NCBI GenBank assembly: GCA_045543495.1
Contig: JAZQMO010000008.1
Coordinates: 1-35,801, forward strand
Length of the DNA: 35,801 nucleotides
Reading direction: 5' to 3'
Source of the DNA: RGIG5579 sp045543495
Lineage (GTDB): Bacteria; Bacillota; Clostridia; Oscillospirales; SIG627
Each line of letters opens with the position of its first letter. Within the stretch, counting starts at the first letter, position 1. Positions 7,666 to 16,784 of the stretch are shown in pieces. The notes under the pieces were generated by a model. The model saw only the letters and a list, made by a program, of their open reading frames with translations. It was not told where the DNA came from and searched no databases. A program made the translations under genes and the position numbers.

Positions 7666-8464
7666 CGGGCTTTCTTTCCAAAAAGTAATAAGTATGGGAA
7701 AAGCCGATTTTCTTTAATACATTCACGGCAGTTGCAATTCCTTCAGAGGCACGGCCCGCCGTGTGGGCATCCGACCCGAGGGTCACAAGCCTTCCTCCCA
7801 AATCGTAATAGAGCTTCAAAATGCTTTCCTTCGGCATCAAATCGCCAAGGATCGACAGTGCAGAGGTATTGACCTCAAGTGCCACACCCTTTTTAATGAC
7901 CTTCTCCAAAATGCGGTGAATCTTCCCAAGATATCTCTCTTCCTCAAGCACGATGCCGTACCTTCCCCGAATGTATTTTAACGGGCAAGTCAGATGACAC
8001 AGGACATCAAAATCCACCGTATCCAAAAGGGTCAAAACATCATCAAAATAGGCATCCGTATAAGAAGATACCACCGATGGCTCACAACGGGAAAAATCAA
8101 GGCCTGAATAGGCAGTCTCCATCCCCTTAAAGCGAACCAAATGAACGGAGCCCAAAACCACATCAAAGGAAACGGACTCCATCAGGCTTCGGTACACCTC
8201 GGGATGCCAGAAGCCCTCGCTGATCTCGACCCCCTTCAAAACACGAAAATCCGGGCCCAATTCTTCATTTAATTCCTGAGCCTCAAGACAGGATCTGAGG
8301 ATCGGGGTGTGCACATCATAGCGAAGATAGGAGTGGGTATCAAAGTGATCGGTCACGGCAAACAGTGCCGCGCCTCTTTCTCTTTGAGCAAGGGCCATTT
8401 CCCTGACGGGACAGACCGAGTCATGAGAATATTCGGTGTGAGTATGCAGATCGGCCCAAATCAT
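7646..8464 (-). CDS. PHP-domain phosphoesterase, HisJ-like (histidinol-phosphatase type)
   Basis: 272-aa PHP-superfamily metal-dependent phosphoesterase. Metal-binding motifs are visible in order: DLHTHTEYSHD at the N-terminus, TDHFDTH near residue 40, KGVEI with a Glu ligand, LGSVH, CHLTC and SDAHTAG near the C-terminus. The closest family is HisJ-type histidinol phosphatase, which makes histidinol in histidine synthesis, but no his genes are nearby. The start is fixed at 8464 because the ATG overlaps the uvrA stop as ATGA, implying coupled translation; the open frame 17 codons upstream lies inside uvrA. As last gene of the uvrB-uvrA operon it could instead act on a nucleotide or DNA-end phosphate, but that is speculation. 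Confidence 0.85.
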   Translation of the reverse strand: MIWADLHTHTEYSHDSVCPVREMALAQRERGAALFAVTDHFDTHSYLRYDVHTPILRSCLEAQELNEELGPDFRVLKGVEISEGFWHPEVYRSLMESVSFDVVLGSVHLVRFKGMETAYSGLDFSRCEPSVVSSYTDAYFDDVLTLLDTVDFDVLCHLTCPLKYIRGRYGIVLEEERYLGKIHRILEKVIKKGVALEVNTSALSILGDLMPKESILKLYYDLGGRLVTLGSDAHTAGRASEGIATAVNVLKKIGFSHTYYFLERKPVAIPLE

Positions 8465-11298
8465 TTTTTCTTCAGAATGGGACGAAGATACTGACCCGTA
8501 TAGGATTTTTTGCATTTTGCAACCTCCTCGGGAGTACCGCAGATCACAACGCTGCCGCCTGCGTCTCCCCCTTCGGGGCCAAGATCAATAATATGATCGG
8601 CACGCTTGATCACATCCAAATTGTGCTCAATGACGATGACGGTATTGCCCGCATCGGCAAGGCGATCCAAAACCGAGCAGAGCTTATTGACATCATCAGC
8701 GTGAAGCCCTGTGGTAGGCTCGTCCAAAATATAACAGGTCCTGCCCGTATCACGGCGGGACAGCTCACAGGAAAGCTTTACTCTTTGGGCTTCGCCACCC
8801 GAGAGGGTGGTGGAGGATTGCCCCAATTTCACATAGCCGAGGCCCACATCCTGCAAGGTCTGCAATTTTCTTGCAATGGAGGGAATGGCCTCAAAGAAGC
8901 ACAGGGCCTCTGAAACGGTCATATCCAATACATCGGCAATGGATTTCCCCTTGTATTTGACCTCCAAGGTCTCACGGTTATACCGCTTGCCGTGGCAAAC
9001 GTCGCAGTTGACATAGACATCGGGCAAGAAGTGCATCTCGATCTTCACGGTGCCGTCTCCCTGACAGGCCTCACAGCGACCGCCCTTCAGGTTAAAGGAG
9101 AAGCGATCGGGCCCGAAGGCACGCATTTTAGCATCCTGAGTTTTGGCAAATACATTACGGATCTCGGTAAAAAGCCCCGTATAGGTTGCGGGATTGGAGC
9201 GGGGGGTTCTGCCGATGGGAGACTGATCGATGGCAATGACCTTATCCAGCTCTTCCACTCCCTCAATGGAGCCGAAGGAGCCGAGAATGGAATTGGCACG
9301 GTTTAATTTCTTCGCAAGATAGGGATAGAGGATCCCGTTGATAAGGGAGCTTTTTCCGCTGCCGGAAACGCCCGTTACACAGACAAGCTTACCAAGGGGG
9401 ATGGAAACATCGATCCCCTTCAGGTTATTTTGCCGAGCATTACGAATGGTCAGGCTTTTTCCGTTTCCTTCTCTGCGCTTTTCGGGGATTTCAATGCATT
9501 TCTTACCCGACAGATACTGACCTGTAAGAGACTTCTCACAGGCGCAGATCTCCTCTAAGGTACCTGCCGCTACCACCTTGCCGCCGCCGACTCCTGCGCC
9601 GGGGCCGATATCCACAATAAAGTCAGCGCTTTCCATGGTCTCCGTATCGTGCTCTACCACGATAACGGTATTGCCTGCATCCCGCAGTTTTTCCAAGGTG
9701 CGGATCAGCTTGGTATTATCTCTTTGGTGTAGACCGATGCTGGGCTCATCCAAAATATACAGCACTCCCATAAGGCTTGAGCCGATTTGGGTGGCAAGTC
9801 TGATTCTTTGACTTTCACCACCGGAAAGAGAGCCCGATTTTCGGGCAAGGGTCAAATAGCCGAGGCCCACGCTCTTTAAGAACTCCAAGCGGGAACGGAT
9901 CTCCTTGATGATCTCCTTGGAAATGATCCCTTCCTTTTCGGTGAAGGTGAGGCCGTTCAAAAAATCAAGCTCACGCTCCACGCTCATTTCGCAAAACTCG
10001 GCAATGTTGATGCCGCCCACGGTAACGGCCAAAATCTCCTTTTTTAAGCGACGGCCGCCACAACAGGAGCAGACCACATCCTCAAAGAACTCCTCGTAAT
10101 AGCTGTCCTTTGACATACGGTAGCGCTCTAAGATCTTATTGATCACACCGGGAAAGCGGGTGACATAATTCTGCAAAACACCGCCCTCCTTAAAGGGAAC
10201 CACGTATTTTGCTTCCCCCGTTCCGTAAAGGAGGGTCTGCATAGCCTCCTCGGGGTACTCGCTGAAGGGGGTGTTCAAGCTAAGACCCCAAGGCTCAATG
10301 ACCTGCTTATAGAGAATGCCCGACCAGTTATCCTCCTTCATGGTTTTAAATCCGTTGCACTGAATTCCCCCGTCTGCCAAGGAGCGGGTCAGATCGGGAA
10401 TCACCCGTTGCGGGGAAACGGTGGGCTTGACTCCGAGACCGTCACATTCCTCACAGGCGCCGTAGGGGTTATTAAAGGAAAACATACGGGGCTGAAGCTC
10501 CCCGATGCTGAAATTGTGCTCCTCACAGGCAAAGGCGGTAGAAAAATACAGGTATTTGGAAGGATCCGACTCCTCCAGAGAAACCTGATCAATGACAACA
10601 CCGCCGCCCGAAAGCTTCAGGGCAGTTTCCACAGAGCCAGTAAGACGAAGCTGCAGATCAGGCTTCATAACAAGGCGATCCACCACGATCTCTATTTCGT
10701 GCTTTTTATTTTTTTCAAGAGCAGGAACCTCGGTGATGTCATAAACGGTTCCGTCTACCTTAACACGAACAAAACCGCCCTCCCGAGCCTGATCCAGCAC
10801 CTTTTCGTGCATTCCCTTTTTGCCCCGAACCACAGGAGAGAGCACCATAAAGCGGGTTCCCTCCCCAAGCTCCATAATGCGGTCTACGATCTGATCGATA
10901 GACTGGGCTCGGATCTCCTTGCCGCATACGGGACAGTGCGGAATCCCCACACGGGCATATAGGAGACGGAGGTAATCGTAGATCTCCGTCACGGTGCCCA
11001 CGGTGGAGCGGGGGTTCTTGGAGGTGGTCTTCTGATCAATGGAAATACAGGGGGATAATCCCTCAATGCTATCCACATCGGGCTTATCCACCTGACCGAG
11101 AAACATTCTCGCATAGGAGGAGAGGGACTCCACAAAGCGGCGGTTTCCCTCGGCAAAAATGGTATCAAAGGCCAGGGAGGATTTTCCGCTTCCCGAAAGA
11201 CCCGTGAATACCACAAGCTTATCACGGGGGATCTCCAGATCTACATTTTTCAGATTGTGCACGCGGGCACCCTTAATGGAAATGTTTTCTCTTGCCAC
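8461..11298 (-). CDS. uvrA: Excinuclease ABC subunit A
   Basis: DNA-damage recognition ATPase of nucleotide excision repair, 945 aa, full family length. It has two ABC ATPase halves: Walker A GLSGSGKSS near residue 33 and GVSGSGKSS near 640, with ABC signatures SGSLSGGESQRI and STTLSGGEAQRV and the Walker B DEPSIGLHQRD and DEPTTGLH. Zinc-binding cysteine pairs are present (CPVCGKE; CEACQGDGTVKIEMHFLPDV). The start is a GTG at 11298 with an AAGGAAG site. It lies 11 nt after uvrB, so UvrA and UvrB, which form the damage-searching complex, are co-expressed. Confidence 0.97.
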   Translation of the reverse strand: MARENISIKGARVHNLKNVDLEIPRDKLVVFTGLSGSGKSSLAFDTIFAEGNRRFVESLSSYARMFLGQVDKPDVDSIEGLSPCISIDQKTTSKNPRSTVGTVTEIYDYLRLLYARVGIPHCPVCGKEIRAQSIDQIVDRIMELGEGTRFMVLSPVVRGKKGMHEKVLDQAREGGFVRVKVDGTVYDITEVPALEKNKKHEIEIVVDRLVMKPDLQLRLTGSVETALKLSGGGVVIDQVSLEESDPSKYLYFSTAFACEEHNFSIGELQPRMFSFNNPYGACEECDGLGVKPTVSPQRVIPDLTRSLADGGIQCNGFKTMKEDNWSGILYKQVIEPWGLSLNTPFSEYPEEAMQTLLYGTGEAKYVVPFKEGGVLQNYVTRFPGVINKILERYRMSKDSYYEEFFEDVVCSCCGGRRLKKEILAVTVGGINIAEFCEMSVERELDFLNGLTFTEKEGIISKEIIKEIRSRLEFLKSVGLGYLTLARKSGSLSGGESQRIRLATQIGSSLMGVLYILDEPSIGLHQRDNTKLIRTLEKLRDAGNTVIVVEHDTETMESADFIVDIGPGAGVGGGKVVAAGTLEEICACEKSLTGQYLSGKKCIEIPEKRREGNGKSLTIRNARQNNLKGIDVSIPLGKLVCVTGVSGSGKSSLINGILYPYLAKKLNRANSILGSFGSIEGVEELDKVIAIDQSPIGRTPRSNPATYTGLFTEIRNVFAKTQDAKMRAFGPDRFSFNLKGGRCEACQGDGTVKIEMHFLPDVYVNCDVCHGKRYNRETLEVKYKGKSIADVLDMTVSEALCFFEAIPSIARKLQTLQDVGLGYVKLGQSSTTLSGGEAQRVKLSCELSRRDTGRTCYILDEPTTGLHADDVNKLCSVLDRLADAGNTVIVIEHNLDVIKRADHIIDLGPEGGDAGGSVVICGTPEEVAKCKKSYTGQYLRPILKKK

Positions 11299-11309
11299 GT
11301 TCTTCTTCC

Positions 11310-13277
11310 TTATTCTTCCTTTTGCAATTCTTTCAGCTGATCCCGCAGGGCAGCAGCCGTTTCAAAATCAAGCCGCTTGGCAGCCGCCATCATTTCGAAG
11401 CGAAGCTTCTCGCAAAGCCGTGCCTTTTGGGTCGCAGTCATTTTCTTCGTTCGTTCCTTTTTCGGCTCCGCCTCGGGCTTTTCCGTTACGGCAGGCAAGG
11501 ACTGAAGCTTTTTCACGATGCCGCGGGGCGTAATCCCGTGGGCCTTGTTGTATTCATCCTGTAAGGTGCGTCGGCGGGCGGTCTCCTCCATGGCTTTTGA
11601 CATGGATTCCGTGATATGGTCGGCGTACAGTATGACCTTGCCCTCCACGTGACGGGCGGCACGGCCGATGATCTGAATGAGGCTTCGCTCGCTTCTCAAA
11701 AAGCCTTCCTTATCAGCATCCAAAATGGCGATGAGGGAAACCTCGGGCAGATCCAAGCCCTCACGGAGAAGGTTGATACCCACAAGGACATCAAATTTAC
11801 CCAAACGAAGATCCTTTAACAGCTCCACACGCTCCATGGTTTCCACATTGTGGTGCATATAGCGAACACGGATCTCCTTTTCTGTCAGATACTCGGTCAG
11901 ATCCTCTGCCATTTTTTTGGTCAGAGTTACCACCAATACACGCTCTTTTTTGGCGATCCTTTCGTGGATCTCACCGATGAGATCGTCGATCTGACCTTCC
12001 GTTGGGCGCACCTCACACTCGGGATCCAAAAGCCCCGTGGGACGAATGATCTGCTCCACCACCTGCTCTGCACGGTCTAATTCAAATTCTGCCGGTGTGG
12101 CAGACACATATAGGGTCTGCCCGATCTTATTTTCAAATTCATCAAAGCGGAGAGGGCGGTTGTCATAGGCGCTGGGGAGACGGAAGCCGTATTCCACCAA
12201 ATTCTCTTTTCTCGCACGGTCCCCTGCACTCATGGCACGAACCTGAGGCACGGTAACGTGGGACTCATCAATCATCAAAATAAAATCCTCGGGAAAATAA
12301 TCCAAAAGAGTGAAGGGGGTGCTTCCGGGAGGATTGCCCGCAAAGACACGGGAATAGTTTTCAATGCCGCTGCAATAGCCGATCTCACGAACCATTTCCA
12401 TATCGTAATTGACACGATCCCGAAGCCTTTGTGCTTCCAGCACTCTTCCCTGCCCTTCAAAATAACGAACACGCTCCTGCAATTCTGCCTCGATCTCCCG
12501 AATGGCCTTTTCTCTCTTTTCAAGGCTTGTGGTATAGTGGCTGGCAGGATAGATCACAATGTGATTGAGACTTGCCACACTCGTTCCCGTAAGGGCGTGA
12601 AACTCGGTGATGCGGTCGATCTCCTCCCCGAAAAACTCCACACGAACGGCGGTTTCACTGTTGCCTGCGGGAAAAATATCCACCACATCCCCACGGACAC
12701 GGAATTTATTACGAACAAAATTTACATCGTTTCTCTCGTACTGGATCTCCACCAGCCTTCGGAGCAGCTCATCACGGGAAAGCTCCATTCCGGGGCGGAG
12801 CGAGACGGTCATAGAGGAATATTCCTTAGGGTCACCGAGGGTGTAGATGCAGGAAACGGAGGAAACGATGATCACATCTCTTCTCTCAAACAGAGCGGAG
12901 GTTGCACTGTGGCGCAGCTTATCGATCTCCTCATTGATGGCAGAGTCCTTTTCTATATAGACATCCTTTCCCGGAATGTAGGCCTCGGGCTGATAATAAT
13001 CGTAATAGGATACAAAGTACTCTACCGCATTGTTGGGGAAAAACTCCCGCATTTCAGAGCAGAGCTGAGCGGCGAGGGTCTTATTATGAGCGAGAATGAG
13101 GGTGGGGCGATTGGCCTTGGCGATGATATTGGCCATGGTAAAGGTCTTACCCGAGCCGGTAACGCCCAAAAGCACCTGCTCTTTCAGACCGCTGTTAAGG
13201 CCTTGCACCAATTTCTCAATGGCTTCGGGCTGATCTCCCGTGGGTCTATATTCGCTGACAAGGTCAAAATGATCCAT
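11310..13277 (-). CDS. uvrB: Excinuclease ABC subunit B
   Basis: DNA helicase-like subunit of nucleotide excision repair, 655 aa. Walker A GVTGSGKTFTMAN lies near residue 38. The beta-hairpin region is YYDYYQPEAYIPGKDVYIEKD, which clamps damaged DNA. Helicase motifs include LMIDESHVT, VSATPAEFE, GINLLREGLDLPE and QIIGRAARH. The C-terminal UVR domain (FEMMAAAKRLDFETAAALRDQLKEL) contacts UvrC. The ATG at 13277 follows GGGAGG; 50 further in-frame codons upstream overlap the promoter and are not used. First gene of uvrB-uvrA-PHP. I see no obvious LexA box near the promoter. uvrC is not in the window. Confidence 0.97.
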   Translation of the reverse strand: MDHFDLVSEYRPTGDQPEAIEKLVQGLNSGLKEQVLLGVTGSGKTFTMANIIAKANRPTLILAHNKTLAAQLCSEMREFFPNNAVEYFVSYYDYYQPEAYIPGKDVYIEKDSAINEEIDKLRHSATSALFERRDVIIVSSVSCIYTLGDPKEYSSMTVSLRPGMELSRDELLRRLVEIQYERNDVNFVRNKFRVRGDVVDIFPAGNSETAVRVEFFGEEIDRITEFHALTGTSVASLNHIVIYPASHYTTSLEKREKAIREIEAELQERVRYFEGQGRVLEAQRLRDRVNYDMEMVREIGYCSGIENYSRVFAGNPPGSTPFTLLDYFPEDFILMIDESHVTVPQVRAMSAGDRARKENLVEYGFRLPSAYDNRPLRFDEFENKIGQTLYVSATPAEFELDRAEQVVEQIIRPTGLLDPECEVRPTEGQIDDLIGEIHERIAKKERVLVVTLTKKMAEDLTEYLTEKEIRVRYMHHNVETMERVELLKDLRLGKFDVLVGINLLREGLDLPEVSLIAILDADKEGFLRSERSLIQIIGRAARHVEGKVILYADHITESMSKAMEETARRRTLQDEYNKAHGITPRGIVKKLQSLPAVTEKPEAEPKKERTKKMTATQKARLCEKLRFEMMAAAKRLDFETAAALRDQLKELQKEE

Positions 13278-13316
13278 CAAAACGCCTCCCTTCTCTATCA
13301 ATCCATAATTATAGTT

Positions 13317-13345
13317 ATTATACCACAAAAAGATAAGCAAGTAAA
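13317..13345 (-). promoter_or_regulatory. Sigma-A promoter of the uvrB-uvrA operon
   Basis: Minus strand: TTTACT (13340-13345), 17-nt spacer, TATAAT (13317-13322) with an upstream TGG extension. Confidence 0.7.
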
Positions 13346-13395
13346 CCTCAGAGACAGAAAAAAGCAGAAATCCGTCAGAAAAAAAACAGATTCCC

Positions 13396-13423
13396 TTGAC
13401 TTTTTTTCTCGGTGTGTTACAAT
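13396..13423 (+). promoter_or_regulatory. Sigma-A promoter of the creatininase-family gene
   Basis: TTGACT (13396-13401), 16-nt spacer, TACAAT (13418-13423), about 30 nt ahead of the start codon. It is divergent from the uvrB promoter. Confidence 0.7.
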
Positions 13424-13452
13424 ACAAAAAAATGAGGAGAAGGAGTATTACA

Positions 13453-14316
13453 ATGCGTTGGGATTATTTGAGAGAGCCCGAATTTGAAAAAGCCATTGAA
13501 GAATCCAAGGGAGTCTGCGTTGTTCCGATCGGATGCTTGGAGCGCCACGGTGCACACTCTCCTTTGGGAACCGACACCATCATTGCCGAGGAGACCTGCG
13601 TTCGTGCGGCGGAAATTGAGCCCTGTGTCGTATTCCCCACCATGTACTTTGGAGAAAAGAGCGGCTCGGGAGAGTGGAAAGGTACGGTTATTTTCAGCGT
13701 GGAGACCCGCTGGGCCATTTTTCAGGAGACCTGCAACGAGATCTTCCGTAACGGATTTAAGAAAATTCTGTTTGTCAACTCTCACGGCGGAAACAGCAGT
13801 ATGCTCGGTCTGTTTGTGAGAGGGATGCTGGAAAAGAATCCCGAAGCCTTGATCTTCCATACCTCAACAGGAGGAAGCGGCAGAGAGATCATGGAACGGA
13901 TCCTGTCGGACAAGGAGCGCTTTTCCTATCTCACCGATGAGGACCGTGCCGGCCTGCAGGATTACATTGATCAGATGAAGGGTGGCGGCCACGCCGACAT
14001 TCGGGAAACCGCAAAGGCTTATCACTTTGCTCCCGGAACCTGCGATCTTGACCTGATCCAAGCAGAAAGCGGAGCCAGCGTTCATCGCTTTGACCTATTG
14101 AGTCAAAACAAGATCTCAAGCCCCCTCGCCTGGGGCGCAGATTTCCCCAATTCCTACGAGGGATGCAACGAGTATTATTTCAGCCCCACCATCGCCCGTG
14201 CCATCTCCGAGGACGGTATTTATGAAATGGCAAAGCGTTTCAAGGTTCTCAAGGAAGAAACCGTTTCCACCGAGTACCACAAAGAATGGCTTGCCAAGCA
14301 AAACCGAAAATATTAA
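13453..14316 (+). CDS. Creatininase-family amidohydrolase
   Basis: 287-aa metal-dependent hydrolase of the creatininase superfamily, whose members open cyclic amides (creatinine) or act on formamides in flavin and cofactor pathways. The signature is clear: PIGCLERHGAHSPLGTD with E30, H32/H35 and D41 as likely metal ligands, then a NSHGGN motif near residue 112. The substrate cannot be told, and no creatine-degradation genes are nearby. The ATG at 13453 has an AGGAGAAGGAG site; an alternative TTG 19 codons upstream lies in the promoter and is rejected. Single-gene unit on the plus strand, ending at a terminator shared with the convergent LemA operon. Confidence 0.88.
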   Translation: MRWDYLREPEFEKAIEESKGVCVVPIGCLERHGAHSPLGTDTIIAEETCVRAAEIEPCVVFPTMYFGEKSGSGEWKGTVIFSVETRWAIFQETCNEIFRNGFKKILFVNSHGGNSSMLGLFVRGMLEKNPEALIFHTSTGGSGREIMERILSDKERFSYLTDEDRAGLQDYIDQMKGGGHADIRETAKAYHFAPGTCDLDLIQAESGASVHRFDLLSQNKISSPLAWGADFPNSYEGCNEYYFSPTIARAISEDGIYEMAKRFKVLKEETVSTEYHKEWLAKQNRKY

Positions 14317-14319
14317 AAC

Positions 14320-14360
14320 AAAAAACGAACGGATTTTCATTTTCATCCGTTCGTTTTTTT
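14320..14360. terminator. Bidirectional terminator between creatininase and LemA genes
   Basis: An 11-bp perfect stem (14324-14334 with 14345-14355) with a 10-nt loop is flanked by A and T runs on the two sides, so it works for the plus-strand creatininase transcript and the minus-strand LemA transcript. Confidence 0.85.
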
Positions 14361-14366
14361 GTTTCA

Positions 14367-15035
14367 TTAAAAGAATACGCTCTTTGCTTTTTCCTTGATC
14401 TCTCGGGAAGCAATAAAGGGAATTCTTGTGGTATATCCGTTTTTCGCAGCCACGATCTTTTTGGTAGGCCAAGCGAACACATCACGGTTCCACTGATCAA
14501 TGGTATCGTTATAAAGCTCACGGGCAGCGGTGATCTCTCTTTGCAGGTACATATTCTGCTGCATGGCATCGGCAATTTCACGGTGAGCGGCAAGCTCGGG
14601 ATACTGCTCCACTGCCACATTGATATTTCTGGAAATGGTTTCCATATTGCCGCTGACCTCATTGCGCTCCGCATCGTCGTGCACGCCACTGCCGGAACGG
14701 TACTTGGCAATATTTTCAAAGGTGCTCTTATCCAGATCAATGGCCTTATCAAGCAGGCGGGCACAGTTTTGCAGAACTACAACACGCTGCTCTAAGAAAT
14801 TGTCGATCTGAGAAGCATTTCTCTGAATCTTTTGCTGAAGCTGATCAAAGTGCTTTTGCGCATTGATCTTCATAAACAAAAAGATCACACCGGGAAGGAT
14901 ACCGCAGACCCAAAGCATAATTTCAAAAAACTTGGAGCCTGCCCCTACCTCGACGGGAAGCTGCTTTGCGATCACATTGGTGTCAAGTCCCTCTTCCTTC
15001 ATGACGGGATTACATTCGTCTAACTGATTTGCCAT
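14367..15035 (-). CDS. LemA family membrane protein
   Basis: 222-aa LemA-family protein. After a polar N-terminus of about 35 residues comes one membrane segment (about 36-55, FEIMLWVCGILPGVIFLFMK). The family's helical core follows: INAQKHFDQLQQKIQRNASQI, LVVLQNCARLL-type heptads, EQYPELAAHREIADAMQQN, and the conserved ARELYNDTIDQWNRDVFAWP with its YN and FP-like positions. LemA proteins are widespread with no settled role; the fold is a helical bundle facing away from the membrane anchor. ATG at 15035 with AAAGGAG. It lies 21 nt after a large membrane protein gene, and the pair forms an operon. Confidence 0.88.
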   Translation of the reverse strand: MANQLDECNPVMKEEGLDTNVIAKQLPVEVGAGSKFFEIMLWVCGILPGVIFLFMKINAQKHFDQLQQKIQRNASQIDNFLEQRVVVLQNCARLLDKAIDLDKSTFENIAKYRSGSGVHDDAERNEVSGNMETISRNINVAVEQYPELAAHREIADAMQQNMYLQREITAARELYNDTIDQWNRDVFAWPTKKIVAAKNGYTTRIPFIASREIKEKAKSVFF

Positions 15036-15056
15036 AATTGATCTCCTTTCAATTTA

Positions 15057-16670
15057 TCAATCCAAGGGGCAGATGCAAGCATCGCCACGCTTTGCCAATG
15101 AAAAACGCCCCATTTCGTGGGTGGTATTGGTAATATAGAAATAGCCTTCCTGCTCCAAGGGCAGATACTCATCCCACTCCACGGGAACATCGTGGAAGCG
15201 GCCGTCACCACCGTGCACGGAAACATAGGTGAGTCGCTTCTCAATATCGTATGAATATGCTTTGATACGGGTTTTATCCGCCCCGTTTGCGGTGCTGAGG
15301 TAGGCGGGCTTTATAATTGCCTGTGTTTTGGTATCGGGGTGAACAAAGTGCCTTGCATCCGCTCGGTTGACCAAATTTTCATATTCCTTGAAGGAATACA
15401 AACGGTCATACGAGGGAATGGGCTTCAAGGAATGTACGGGCCGTTCCTGATACATAGGGATCGCCCAAAGGGGCGCAAAGTCAAAATACACGGCCTTGAA
15501 AAATGCAAGGTTTTTCTCCACGAAATTGCTTTTCACAATATCAAAAGAATAGGAAGGGTAATTCTTTGCCGAAAGCCAAAGCTCACGCCCTTGGCTGTGC
15601 TCGCTGACAATGTGATTGGTACGGCGATTTTTCACAAAGTGAAAATCGTCTCCAAAGCCCACACGGGACAAAAGAAGATCCACCATATTGGTCTGTGCAA
15701 GAGGGGTGAACAGCGTGCGGAACTGAACCTCATCCGTACGGTTCAGGGCATCAAACAAAACCTCAAATTCGGAATTGGACATACTCTGAAAATCCTGATT
15801 GTTTTTCAAAGCCTTTTCCGTTTTCTTTCTCAGCTTCTTCTCCCCTCGCTTCACATAGCGATCAATTTGCTTCTCGCTTTTTTCATCCAGATTGGTGGCA
15901 TCACGGGAGAAGGAAAGCTCGGGCCCGCCTTGAGCGCAATAATGAAGAATCACACGGGTATTGTAAAAGGGTTTTGGCTTGGTAACGGTGGCGTGGAGGG
16001 TCTCGCTACGGGTTCGGGTCTGCCTTTTTCCGTTGCTGTCACGGTAAGTCTCGGTCCAAAAGATGGTTTTATGACCGTGATAGGTTTCACTTCCCATGGT
16101 ATGCACCAAAACATTTTCAAACAAAAAGGGGTTTTCGTTGTAATGCCCTGCTAAGACCTCCAAGGAGGATTGGTTGGGATCCTCACCATCATCGAAATCG
16201 TAATTGATTCTCATATCGGACTCCTGCTCTACCGAAAAGCTTGGAGCAAAGGAAAGCGAGGGAACGGTTTTTTCAATGAGGGTGATCCCGTCACGGTCGG
16301 TAAAAAGAGAATTCAGAGGAAGCATTTGCCTTTGCGCAAGAGAAAGCTGCTCTTCGGCCTTTGCATCAGCCTCGTCCACTTCCTTTTGAAGGGTCCTGAT
16401 TTTCGGAGTTAGAAGCCAGATCACAAAAGGGATCCCGACAAGGGTGATACAGAGAACGACTCTTAAAAATTTCAGCCAAAATCGCTTTCGCTTCAATTTC
16501 GTTAATTCATCCCGATAGCGGTGATAAAGCTTGACGGTCTCTTGATTGGCCTTGATATCCACACCGGACTGTTTCACAAGCTGATCAAAAAACTGATTGG
16601 TGTTTTCCAAATGGAGAGAGGACAGCTTTGTTTTGTATTCCTCCATTGGATTCAGGATCACGGAATTCAT
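15057..16670 (-). CDS. Uncharacterised single-pass membrane protein paired with LemA
   Basis: 537 aa, family not recognised with confidence; it loosely recalls the large membrane partners (DUF3137-like) found beside LemA genes. Residues 1-60 are charged and helical. One strong membrane segment lies at about 64-88 (WLKFLRVVLCITLVGIPFVIWLL), followed by a coiled-coil-like stretch (RTLQKEVDEADAKAEEQL). The rest is a large soluble region of mixed composition with a lysine-rich helix near residue 270 (KRGEKKLRKKTEKALK). No catalytic motif is evident. ATG at 16670 with AGGAGG. First gene of a two-gene operon with LemA, suggesting the two form one membrane complex. Confidence 0.8.
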   Translation of the reverse strand: MNSVILNPMEEYKTKLSSLHLENTNQFFDQLVKQSGVDIKANQETVKLYHRYRDELTKLKRKRFWLKFLRVVLCITLVGIPFVIWLLTPKIRTLQKEVDEADAKAEEQLSLAQRQMLPLNSLFTDRDGITLIEKTVPSLSFAPSFSVEQESDMRINYDFDDGEDPNQSSLEVLAGHYNENPFLFENVLVHTMGSETYHGHKTIFWTETYRDSNGKRQTRTRSETLHATVTKPKPFYNTRVILHYCAQGGPELSFSRDATNLDEKSEKQIDRYVKRGEKKLRKKTEKALKNNQDFQSMSNSEFEVLFDALNRTDEVQFRTLFTPLAQTNMVDLLLSRVGFGDDFHFVKNRRTNHIVSEHSQGRELWLSAKNYPSYSFDIVKSNFVEKNLAFFKAVYFDFAPLWAIPMYQERPVHSLKPIPSYDRLYSFKEYENLVNRADARHFVHPDTKTQAIIKPAYLSTANGADKTRIKAYSYDIEKRLTYVSVHGGDGRFHDVPVEWDEYLPLEQEGYFYITNTTHEMGRFSLAKRGDACICPLD

Positions 16671-16690
16671 CGTTTTCCCTCCTTTTCTCC

Positions 16691-16719
16691 ATTATACAAC
16701 CTTTTTTCCTCCTTGTAAA
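16691..16719 (-). promoter_or_regulatory. Sigma-A promoter of the LemA operon
   Basis: Minus strand: TTTACA (16714-16719), 17-nt spacer, TATAAT (16691-16696), about 20 nt ahead of the start codon. Confidence 0.75.
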
Positions 16720-16752
16720 GAAGTGCTTCTATCATATATTACCGATCTTTGC

Positions 16753-16784
16753 AAAAAAGACAGGCAAAAAGCCTGTCTTTTTTA
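16753..16784 (-). terminator. Terminator of the polysaccharide operon
   Basis: A 13-bp stem (16753-16765 with 16771-16783) with a 5-nt loop and flanking A/T runs overlaps the flippase stop codon. It closes the 11-gene operon. Confidence 0.85.

Noticed and set aside
13278..13395. LexA/SOS box upstream of uvrB
   Set aside because: I looked for GAAC-N4-GTTC-type sites and found none convincing; SOS control is not supported by this stretch.
12258..13487. 409-aa plus-strand open frame opposite uvrB
   Set aside because: Fully antisense to conserved uvrB coding sequence and overlapping the creatininase start region; composition is that of a shadow frame.
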